A DNA stretch of 64,000 nucleotides from Acidiferrum sp963764675 (lineage in GTDB: Bacteria; Acidobacteriota; Terriglobia; Acidiferrales; UBA7541): NCBI GenBank assembly GCA_963764675.1, contig CAVXTQ010000007.1:1-64000 (forward strand), in the 5' to 3' direction. The notes under the pieces are model-generated. The model had not been told where the DNA came from, ran no database searches, and saw nothing but the letters and a program-made list of their open reading frames with translations. A program made the position numbers and the translations under genes. This document shows, piece after piece, positions 1-7,530 of the stretch (its first letter is position 1; every line of letters begins with the position of its first letter).

Positions 1-98
1 AATCGGCTGAGACTCGCTCTCGAACCAGAGTGCCTCGAGAACTCCACGGCCACCGCCAGAGAAATCCCCAGAGATGGAGCGGACTCGGTCAGAGACAC

Positions 99-1166
99 TC
101 AAGCTGCTTGTGGTTTCAGATGTTGGGCGTCGAAGCACGCTCCTCTCTTCCACACGATCAACACGATGGTGGCAATCTTCCTGGCCAAGGTTAGACGCGC
201 CATCTCCGGCCGAATGCCCTTAGTCAGCAAAGCGGTGTAGAACTCTTGAAACGGACCGGGTTTGCTCGAGGCCACGATCGCCGCGCCCTTAAACAGATTC
301 TTCAGATCGTGATTGCAGTTTCGGTTCAATCCGCGGATGGAGCTCTGTTTCTTCGCTCGTTCGAGCTGCCCGTCGACACGACGGTGATCGGCGCTGCTTT
401 GTGTCTCGATGCCAAAACCGCTGTAAGTCCATAGCTGCCGCTTGGTGCGGAAACGGTGCGGGGTCTGCAGAATGCCAAGCAGTACGGCGGACCGGATCGG
501 ACCGATCGAAGGAATCTGGCAGAGCCGTTTCCAGGTCTTGTGTTTCTTGCCCTCCGCCAACAGCTCCCGCCGCACTTCCCGACGTACCGTCCGCAGCGCA
601 TCGAGCTGTTGGTAGTAAAACTCTGCCCGTCGGCGAACCCCCGGTTCCGTGATCTTCGCGAGCCACTCGGCCCGATGCCGAGGGGCATAAACCTGCTTGC
701 CGGTGCAGGGAATGGCCCAACTGCGATAGATGGCCTTCACCCGCGACATGACCCGTCCGAGATCTTTGGTGATGGTGAGATAACTGCGTACCAGTTCCTT
801 CAGACTTCGCAGCCCGTGTTCACCGTGATAGACGGGGCTGAGATGATTGAGACGCAGCAGCTCGGCCAACCGGCGGGCGTCGATCTTGTCATTCTGGTTG
901 CCTTCCCTCATGGAGGCATTCTTTCGCGGATCGCACACCAGCAGTTTCGTCACGTGCGGTTTCAGCAAGTCGTACAACCAAGCGGCCGAGGTTCCTTCTT
1001 CGAACGTGACCTGCAAGTCTCCGCGCAGCCCATCGACAAACTGCAGAATCATGCTGGCTTTTGTCTCGATCACGCACTCCATCACGATCTTTCCCACACC
1101 ATTCATCACCGCAATCGAAATGCTTTCCTTGTGGACATCCATACCGATATACTTTTTGCTATCCAT
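99..1166 (-). CDS. IS110-family transposase (DEDD/Tnp20)
   Basis: Transposase of the IS110/IS1111 family, which cuts DNA with a RuvC-like DEDD domain plus a C-terminal Tnp20 serine domain and is guided by an element-encoded bridge RNA. Visible features: an N-terminal GMDVHKE motif (first Asp), TFEEG near residue 65, a DKIDARRLAELL motif near residue 90, and a C-terminal Tnp20 region with IPSIGPI, YSGFG and RGLNRN. The length (about 355 aa) is normal for the family. I chose the ATG at 1166 because an AGGA-type site precedes it and the protein then opens with the usual MDSKKYIGMD; a TTG 33 bases upstream would only add an unrelated leader. Its 5' end overlaps the end of the neighbouring IS30 reading frame by a few bases. 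Element ends cannot be fixed because the family lacks terminal inverted repeats and the window begins 98 bases downstream. Confidence 0.9.
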   Translation of the reverse strand: MDSKKYIGMDVHKESISIAVMNGVGKIVMECVIETKASMILQFVDGLRGDLQVTFEEGTSAAWLYDLLKPHVTKLLVCDPRKNASMREGNQNDKIDARRLAELLRLNHLSPVYHGEHGLRSLKELVRSYLTITKDLGRVMSRVKAIYRSWAIPCTGKQVYAPRHRAEWLAKITEPGVRRRAEFYYQQLDALRTVRREVRRELLAEGKKHKTWKRLCQIPSIGPIRSAVLLGILQTPHRFRTKRQLWTYSGFGIETQSSADHRRVDGQLERAKKQSSIRGLNRNCNHDLKNLFKGAAIVASSKPGPFQEFYTALLTKGIRPEMARLTLARKIATIVLIVWKRGACFDAQHLKPQAA

Positions 1167-2412
1167 TGAGGGCGTTCCTTTCTGTAGGGATTGAGGCAAG
1201 CACCCAAACCCTACTCCAAAAGGGGCGCCCTTTTATATTGCGTCGTGCCAGCTCAGACGGTCGACGCAACACTTGCTGAAGTTTACTCGCCGGAGTCTGA
1301 AAACCTAGCGTCTGTCTCGGGCGTTGATTCAAGCGCAGTGCGACCCGGTCGAGCTGTGCTTGAGAGTAGACAGATAGGTCGGTTCCTCGCGGGAAGTATT
1401 GCCGTAAAAGCAGGTTGGTGTTTTCGTTCGTGCCGCGCTGCCAGGGACTTTGCGGATCGCAGAAGTAGACCTGCACATCGGTAGCTACCGTAAAGTCCTT
1501 GTGTTTCGCCATCTCCAGTCCGCGATCCCACGTCAGCGAGCGCCGCAGGGTAGCAGGGAGTTTACGAATATGCCGACTCAATGCCGTCACCACCACTGCG
1601 GTGTCCTTGCTGGGCACTTTGATCAGCATGGCAAAGCGTGAATGACGCTCCACTAAAGTCACGATGTGACTGTTCCGTGAGCCGCTTAGCAGATCGCCCT
1701 CCCAATGACCAGGGACCGCGCGGTCCTCAACTTCAGCGGGTCTTTCCCTAATCGAGATGGCATCTGCGATTTGACCGCGCGAGTCTTTGAAGATACGAGA
1801 GTGCTGCGAGCGGCGCATGCGCCGCTTGGTTCGCAGGTGGTCCATCAGCTCTTTTTTCAGCACTCCACGCGCTTGGATGAATAGGCTACGGTAAATGGTC
1901 TCGTGGGACACGCGCATCCTCTCGTCCTTGGGATACTCGGTCTTCAGCCACCCGGAAATCTGCTCGGGCGACCATTCCAGGATCAGTTTACTCGCAACGA
2001 CCTCTCGCAACCTCCGGTGCAGGGCAAGAAGGCACTTCTTGGGCCGCAAGGCCGACTCCCAGGCTTGGTCATCCGCCTCATGCGCTCGATAGGCGGGACG
2101 GCCACCATGGCGTGTGACCTCCCGGCCCACCGTCGAAGCTGCTCGATCCAGATGTCTAGCTATCTCACGAATCGATGAACCGGATGCGATCCCTCGCGAG
2201 ATGTCCTCTCGCTCAGACCGCGTGAGGGCTAGACGGGAGCGACGGCGCACTGTGGGAGGAATCCCTCCGCGAGGCAACAACAAACAGCGAATGGAGGTAT
2301 GTGGCTTGTCAAAGGCGCGCCCAATCTCATGCAGCGTCTCTCCCGCCTTCCATCGCCTCCAGATGTCGCTCTTCTCGATCGCAGACAGTCCAAACCGTTT
2401 CCCTGGCTTCAT
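1159..2412 (-). CDS. IS30-family transposase (DDE)
   Basis: 417-residue transposase. The N-terminal half holds two helix-turn-helix regions (SDIWRRW...EIGRAFDK near residues 15-40 and SEREDISRG...EIARHLDRAASTVGRE near 65-98). The C-terminal rve/DDE domain shows PGHWEGDL (catalytic Asp near 240), LTWDRGLEM (Asp near 296) and WQRGTNENTN (Glu near 330), the hallmark spacing of IS30. The normal family C-terminus ends near TLGFQTPASKLQQVL at about residue 382. The remaining residues are read through the right terminal repeat into neighbouring IS110 sequence, so the last 30 or so residues are not native. Catalytic residues are intact, so the enzyme could be active. The start ATG at 2412 is close behind the left repeat. 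Confidence 0.93.
   Translation of the reverse strand: MKPGKRFGLSAIEKSDIWRRWKAGETLHEIGRAFDKPHTSIRCLLLPRGGIPPTVRRRSRLALTRSEREDISRGIASGSSIREIARHLDRAASTVGREVTRHGGRPAYRAHEADDQAWESALRPKKCLLALHRRLREVVASKLILEWSPEQISGWLKTEYPKDERMRVSHETIYRSLFIQARGVLKKELMDHLRTKRRMRRSQHSRIFKDSRGQIADAISIRERPAEVEDRAVPGHWEGDLLSGSRNSHIVTLVERHSRFAMLIKVPSKDTAVVVTALSRHIRKLPATLRRSLTWDRGLEMAKHKDFTVATDVQVYFCDPQSPWQRGTNENTNLLLRQYFPRGTDLSVYSQAQLDRVALRLNQRPRQTLGFQTPASKLQQVLRRPSELARRNIKGRPFWSRVWVLASIPTERNALNG
1252..1272 (+). repeat. IS30 terminal inverted repeat (transposase 3' side)
   Basis: CTCAGACGGTCGACGCAACA plus one further C, pairing with the repeat at 2450-2470. It lies within the last part of the IS30 transposase frame, where its complement encodes VLRRPSE. 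Confidence 0.85.
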
Positions 2413-2449
2413 ATAACACCACCTTTAGAGAGCAGACTTATATCAGATG

Positions 2450-2470
2450 GTGTTGCATCGACCTATTGAG
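2450..2470 (-). repeat. IS30 terminal inverted repeat (transposase 5' side)
   Basis: Reverse complement reads CTCAATAGGTCGATGCAACA plus one further C, matching the other end at about 17 of 21 positions. It lies 38 bases upstream of the transposase start. Confidence 0.85.
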
Positions 2471-2551
2471 ACCACCGCGTTTACCAGGCGCTAGAGAGGA
2501 TATCGATTAGAATAGAGAGCGTTCTCGAATGAAGCATGAAGGTCGAAAACC

Positions 2552-3761
2552 ATGTTGCATGATCTTCAGTTCGCGTTCCGTCAGCTTCTTAAAAGCCCCG
2601 GCTTCAGCCTCGTCGCGATCCTAACGCTCGCACTGGCGATCGGTGCGAACACCGCAATTTTTTCTGCGATTGACGCGGTGCTGCTGCATCCGCTGCCCTA
2701 TCCAGATCCCGACCGGCTCGTCATCGTGCAGGAGACCCTGCCTCGCTACGCGTTGCACGGCATTGCACCCACGGCCCCGGATTACGCGGAATTCCGGCGC
2801 CAAGCCACTTGTTTCGGCCAGGTCGCAGCGGTCCGCCGCAATGATCGATTTCCTTCCTTACAATGGCGGCCCGGGCAGTGGCGGAGTCGAGATCGCAGGC
2901 CATCCGCGAAATCCAAATGAACCGCAGCAGATCATCTGGCAAACGCGCGCTTCGCCCGGTTTCTTCGAGACTCTCGGAATCCCGCTCTTGCGCGGCCGCG
3001 ACATCGCCGCTTCCGACGAGCAGGGCTCGCCCGGCGCTGTGGTCGTCGATGAGATCACCGCTGACAAATTGTTCCCAAACGCCGACCCGATCGGCACGCA
3101 AATCTTTATCCCGCTAGCCGGAAGCACATTCACTGTCGTCGGCGTAGTTGCCGCCACGAAATCTCGCAGCTTGTCTGCTCCCCCCGAGCCGCGCATCTAC
3201 TATTTCGGCCCGCAGGTCCCATTCGGCTCGTTGGCAATCGTGACGAAGACCGCGCGTGATCCGCTCGCGCTCGTCTCCGCGGTCCGTCACGAAGTCGCGG
3301 CACTCGATTCCAATCTGCCGGTGGACCTGCTTACCATGGATCAGGTCCTGGCTGATTCGCTCGTTCGGCAACGATTCTCGATTCAGTTGATGACTGTATT
3401 CGCCGCACTCGCGGGACTCGTCGCCGCCATCGGCATCTACGGCGTGCTGGCCCATTTGGTCGATCAGCGGCGACGCGAATTCGGAATTCGTATCGCTCTC
3501 GGCGCCCGTTCCGCCGACGTTTTCGCATTTGTCTTGCGGCAGGGATTGGTCCCCGTGGTCGCTGGGCTGATCATAGGGATTGCGGGCGCACTGGGATTGA
3601 CGCGCCTGCTGAAAAGCCTGCTGTATGAAGTCAGCGCAACGGACCCCCTGATCTTCGGCGCGGTTTCGATCGGGCTGATCGTCGTTTCGCTAGCGGCCAT
3701 GTTCATTCCCGCGCTACGCGCCACTCGCGTATCTCCATTGGACGCGCTCCGTCACGAATAA
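2552..3761 (+). pseudogene. ADOP-type ABC permease, internally deleted and frameshifted
   Basis: Remnant of a duplicated-permease gene. The first about 98 residues (MLHDLQFAFRQLLKSPGF, TLALAIGANTAIFS, VLLHPLPYPDPDRLV) are the normal N-terminus: first membrane helix and start of the first periplasmic domain. Near 2845 the reading jumps to another frame and straight into the second periplasmic domain (ASPGFFETLGIPLLRGRDI), followed by the terminal FtsX domain with three or four helices (VAAIGIYGVLA, EFGIRIALGA) and the typical end ALRATRVSPLDALRHE. About 400 residues between, including the first FtsX domain, are missing, so unlike the other frameshifted genes here this one is truly decayed. No ATPase gene lies beside it, and it sits between two IS30-derived sequences, which may have promoted the deletion. 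Confidence 0.85.
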
Positions 3762-3880
3762 TTGCTCCGTAGCTTGGTTCGCTGAGTGTTCGCACAAAAA
3801 GACTGAGTTGCGAGATTTGACCCGAGGCAGCACGGCCCTCGAAACCCGGCACGAGTCACTTGGACGGTTAGTCGGGTGGT

Positions 3881-4073
3881 TTGAATGGGTCGACGCAACA
3901 CTCAAGTCGAACCCGCTTTGCGTTGAAAACAAAGGCCAATTCGCTCGCTAGGGTCAGATCAGCCAGAACACTGCCCTGGCTAGGTTTTGACCGAGCACAG
4001 CCAAACAGATCGGTTCTCCAGGGGAAGTATTGTCGGATCAACTGATTAGATGGTGTTGCATCGACCGTCTGAG
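3881..4073 (-). mobile_element. IS30 remnant, internally deleted (193 bp)
   Basis: Both ends carry IS30-like terminal repeats: 3881-3901 (GGGTCGACGCAACAC core) and 4053-4073 (GTGTTGCATCGACCGTCTGA plus G). The second is almost identical to the ends of the complete element at 1251-2471. Between them, on the minus strand, short translatable pieces match the transposase C-terminus: IRQYFPWRTDL (compare LRQYFPRGTDL in the full copy). About 330 N-terminal residues are gone. It is a dead deletion derivative that could be mobilised in trans only if both ends are recognised. Confidence 0.75.
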
Positions 4074-4300
4074 TCGGCAGCGCTTACCGGACAAGTAACC
4101 TTCGCTGCGTACTGCAGCTCTTCTCTGATTGGGGTTGGTTGCCATCGAAACGTATCGGCTGTGCCCCATTTTGTGCCCCGTCTCGGTCAAGAACTATCGC
4201 AATTGGTAGCAATTGGACGGGGAAGCAGAGCGCCCTACGCCCTCGAAGAATCAACACGATAGCAAACCGTCGCACTCGGTCTTAGTTGCCCTTGGACGGT

Positions 4301-4345
4301 CTCTTAATCAGCGGGTTGCAGGTTCGAGTCCTGCCCGGCTCACCA
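4301..4345 (+). other. 3' fragment of tRNA-Lys(CTT); candidate attachment site
   Basis: The sequence runs from a seven-base anticodon loop CTCTTAA (4301-4307, anticodon CTT) through the 3' anticodon strand, a five-base variable loop, a perfect T stem-loop (GCAGG TTCGAGT CCTGC, 4318-4334), the 3' acceptor strand CCGGCTC, discriminator A and CCA (4343-4345). Upstream of 4301 the match stops: the 5' anticodon strand does not pair and no D arm or 5' acceptor strand (expected GAGCCGG) is visible. A tRNA cut exactly at the anticodon loop is what a tyrosine recombinase leaves at the distal end of an element integrated in a tRNA gene. By that logic the element lies to the left and original chromosome continues to the right. 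Confidence 0.75.
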
Positions 4346-4606
4346 CTTTTTCCGCGTAACGCTTGTACCATCATCAATTTACACGTCCGCCCGGAATCTG
4401 CTCCGAAGCGGAGTTGAGAACATCTGAGAACAAAACCTCAGCTATTCGCTCTAGAACGACTTAGGTCCTTTGCTTCGAAAACCCTTTGTTACAGTGGAAC
4501 GCAGGGACAACCGCACCCGGCAAACATTCCCGATGATTCTGAAGGTCGCGCCCATATATACCCGCCCCGCCTCTTGCCGCTTCGTGATAGCGTGTGGGCA
4601 TCGAAA

Positions 4607-5425
4607 ATGAGTGGCTACTCGCCGCGGATGAAGTTCATCCGTTTTCGCCGCAATCACAGGTTTCAGTCTGCACGAGGGACGGTGGCGTTCCTTTGCGCGC
4701 TCATAGCCGCGAGCGTTCCCGTGAGCTTGTTTTTCCCACATGCGCGCGCGCAGCAGGCTGAACCCCCGAAGACGCCGGTTGTGGTGCAGCCGGGGGCTCC
4801 GGGGCAGCCGAGCAGGACGCTGCCGCCATCGACGCGAGGTACGCTGCCGCGACGGTCGCACGCGGATGTTGAGTTCATGCAGGGCATGATCATGCATCAT
4901 GCGCAGGCGGTGGAGATGACGGCGCTGATTGCGTCGCACACCGAGAACAAGGATGTGCGGTCGCTGGGGGCGCGAATCAGCAGTTCGCAGTCGGACGAAA
5001 TCAAGTTCATGAAGCGGTGGCTGGCGGCTCGGGGAGAACCGGCTTCCATGGCAATGCCGGGAATGCCGGACATGGATAAGTCGCACCAAACGATGGACCT
5101 TATGCCCGGTATGCTTACGCCGGAGCAGATGGAGGCACTGCGAAAGGCGAAAGGCGCGGAGTTTGACCGGCTTTTTTTAACGGGTATGATTCAGCATCAC
5201 AATGGCGCGTTGACGATGGTGAAGGATTTGTTCGATACGGCGGGCGCGGGGCAGGATGCGGAGCTGTTCAACTTCGCAACGGATGCCGACAACACGCAAC
5301 GTGCCGAGATCAGGATTATGCAGTCTATGTTGGAAAAAAACCGTCGAGGGAGAAATGATGAGCCGAGTGGACCGTGTTGTTTTTCGTTTGGTGGTGGTAG
5401 CCGCGATTTTTGTGCTTCGGTGTGA
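4607..5425 (+). CDS. DUF305 family periplasmic protein
   Basis: Secreted protein with two DUF305 halves, a four-helix ferritin-like fold known from bacterial periplasmic metal-associated proteins such as CopM. An N-terminal hydrophobic segment (VAFLCALIAASVPVSLFF) ending at HARA-QQ acts as a signal peptide. Core motifs are FMQGMIMHHAQAVEM and FLTGMIQHHNGALTM; the paired His residues and Met-rich linker (MAMPGMPDMD) suggest copper or other metal binding, but the function is not established. I chose ATG 4607; a TTG at 4574 and an ATG at 4628 are alternatives. The last 31 residues after MLEK look unnatural: the frame crosses a seven-A run near 5335, and one more A would end the protein at a TGA overlapping the ATG of the next gene (5355). 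The true 3' end is therefore probably 5358. Confidence 0.82.
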   Translation: MSGYSPRMKFIRFRRNHRFQSARGTVAFLCALIAASVPVSLFFPHARAQQAEPPKTPVVVQPGAPGQPSRTLPPSTRGTLPRRSHADVEFMQGMIMHHAQAVEMTALIASHTENKDVRSLGARISSSQSDEIKFMKRWLAARGEPASMAMPGMPDMDKSHQTMDLMPGMLTPEQMEALRKAKGAEFDRLFLTGMIQHHNGALTMVKDLFDTAGAGQDAELFNFATDADNTQRAEIRIMQSMLEKNRRGRNDEPSGPCCFSFGGGSRDFCASV

Positions 5426-7427
5426 ACCGGCTGCATGCACAGGCGCAGACGCAGCCGCCTGCAACGCCGCCACCAGCGCAGGAAGCCGCGGACAAAGACA
5501 AGGATAAGGATGACGATGAGGACGAGAATCCCTTTGCGCCGGAGCCGGCTCCGACGCTGCCACCGGGGATGACGGGGTCGGACATGAACGATCCGCGCGC
5601 CAAGCTGACGCCGGGAATGTATGACGCGGGTGAAGCGTCGATGGGCATCAAGCACCTGCATACTGCTCAAGAAGCCGGACGCGTTTCAACTCGGCGCCTC
5701 CGATCCCGACGATCCGAAGGTGCAGAAGACGATTGGCCAGCTTGGTATCGGCAACATCGCGAAGATTCCGAAGCCGATGCAACTGGTGATCGCGCAACTG
5801 GCTTTCGCGAACTCGGACTTTGCGTTCCAGGGCAATCACCTGTTCCAGGGGAATTTTTATGGTGTGAATATCTATGACATCTCCAATCCCGGCGAACACC
5901 ACGCTGCTGACTTCGCTGGTGTGCCCGGGCGGGCAGGGCGACCTGTCGGTGTACAGGAATTTGTTGTTCATGTCGGTGGAGATGCCGAATGGACGCCTGG
6001 ATTGCGGCGTGGAAGGATTTCCGCCGGAGCCTCCGCCGCCCGCAGGGCAGGAAAAAGATAAAGACAAAAGCAAAGAGAAGAAACGCCGCATCCCGGCAGC
6101 GCAAAAGGACCGTTTCCGCGGGGTGAGGATCTTCGATATTTCCGACATCAAGAACCCGAAGCAGGTCGCGGCAGTGCAGACGTGCCGCGGATCGCACACG
6201 CATACCCTGGTGGTCGATCCGAACGATAAAGACAACGTTTATATCTACGTGTCGGGGACATCGTTTGTGCGTCAAGCCGGAAGAACTGGCCGGGTGCTCC
6301 GGTGAAAAGCCGGACAAAGATCCGAACACGGCGCTGTTTCGTATCGATGTGATCAAGGTTCCGCTTGCGGCGCCGCAGGAGGCGAAGGTCGTGTCGAGCC
6401 CTCGCGTGTTTATCGATCCGCGGACGGGCGCGATGAACGGCCTGAGCAACGGCGGAACTCATGGCAAGAAGGGCAGAGGAGAAGCCGGCGGACACGAACC
6501 AGTGCCACGACATCACGGTGTATTCGGCGATCGGCCTGGCGGCGGGTGCATGCTCAGGCAATGGGATTCTGCTGGACATCAAGGATCCGGTACATCCGAA
6601 GCGGGTGGATGCAGTGAACGATCCGAACTATTCCTACTGGCACTCGGCTTCGTTCTCGAACGATGGGACCAAAGTCGTGTTCACCGACGAATGGGGCGGC
6701 GGCCTGGGGGCGCGGTGCCGTGCGAACGACCCGAATAAGTGGGGCGCGGATGCGATCTTCCATTTGAAGGACGACAAGCTGAGTTTCGCGAACTATTACA
6801 AGCTGCCCGCGGCGCAGGGCGACACCGAGAATTGCGTGGCGCATAACGGCTCGCTGATTCCGGTTCCCGGCCGCGATATCGAAGTGCAGGCCTGGTACCA
6901 GGGCGGCATATCCGTGATGGACTTCACCGATGCGACGCACCCTTTCGAGATTGCCTACTTCGACCGCGGGCCCATCGATCCGAAGATGCTGGTGCTGGGT
7001 GGCGACTGGTCTGCATATTGGTACAACGGCAACATTTACGCTTCGGAGATCGCGCGCGGGCTGGACGTCTTTGAACTGACGCCGACGCAAGTTCCTGACG
7101 CAGAACGAAATCGACGCGGCGAAGACGGTTCGGGTGGCTGAATTGAATGTGCAGAACCAGCAAAAGATCGAGTGGCCTGCGCAATTGGTGGTGGCGAAGG
7201 CGTACCTGGATCAGTTGACGCGCTCACTGGCTTTGCCGGCGGACCGAGTGGTGGATCTGCAGAAGGCGATGCAAAACGCGGAGAGGTCGCACATGAGCAA
7301 GAAAACTCTGGCGAAGTTGAAGAGCATGGCCGATTCGTTGGAGCAGAACGCCGCCACGGCAAAGAGCCCGGGCGATGTGTCACGGTTGCACGCTTTAGCG
7401 GAAATCCTGAGGCATCCGGCCGCATGA
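5355..7427 (+). pseudogene. LVIVD-repeat secreted protein, six frameshifts
   Basis: Large secreted protein of LVIVD-repeat type, a predicted beta-propeller of unknown function. It opens with a signal peptide (MMSRVDRVVFRLVVVAAIF, then RLHAQA), followed by an acidic DKDKDKDDDED linker. Repeat cores include GVNIYDISNP, GVRIFDISDIKNPKQVA, GILLDIKDPVHPKRVDA and GISVMDFTDATHPFEIAYFDRG. The C-terminal part (AELNVQNQQKIEWP to the stop) is helical. Reading must change frame six times, near 5408, 5665, 5890, 6268, 6470 and 7088. Every change is +1, as if one extra base had been inserted each time, and protein similarity resumes immediately. It may be intact in the cell. It is preceded by the DUF305 gene, probably overlapping it by four bases, so the two are likely co-expressed. 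Confidence 0.8.
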
Positions 7428-7530
7428 TCGCACGGCAAACCTGAACGGGCTCCCCCTTGATGACTGCGAATGGGTTTTTCGGCCCGTGCGCCCGACAAGG
7501 CGAGATCGTTCACGTTGCCGTTGATGGGCA

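Larger units (their letters stand above)
1251..2471 (-). mobile_element. IS30-family insertion sequence
   Basis: An IS30-type element of about 1.2 kb bounded by imperfect 21-bp terminal inverted repeats at 1252-1272 and 2450-2470. Read inward, both share the inner core GCAACAC preceded by GGTCGA and one variable base, and both have CTCA at the outer end. The transposase gene fills nearly the whole element. The right repeat lies inside the transposase reading frame and the frame runs on about 90 bases into adjacent IS110 DNA. Exact outer ends and a target duplication cannot be assigned by eye. Confidence 0.85.
3762..4606. other. Gene-free stretch with IS and tRNA remnants
   Basis: No convincing protein gene. 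It holds the IS30 remnant (3881-4073) and the tRNA-Lys fragment (4301-4345). The part between them (4074-4300) includes the short repeat GTGCCCCATTTTGTGCCCC near 4161, possibly the relic of an integrase 3' end, but no domain can be read there. 4346-4606 precedes the DUF305 gene and shows no clear promoter by eye. Confidence 0.5.

Noticed and set aside
1..98. IS110 right end or bridge RNA
   Set aside because: Too little sequence before the window edge to define it.
4084..4275. Minus-strand frame as integrase gene end
   Set aside because: Only a short GC-rich repeat recalls integrase 3' ends; no catalytic Arg-His-Arg-Tyr residues are visible.
5355..7427. Programmed +1 frameshifting
   Set aside because: Six events without a common slippery site, and the same bias in unrelated genes, fit base insertion errors better.
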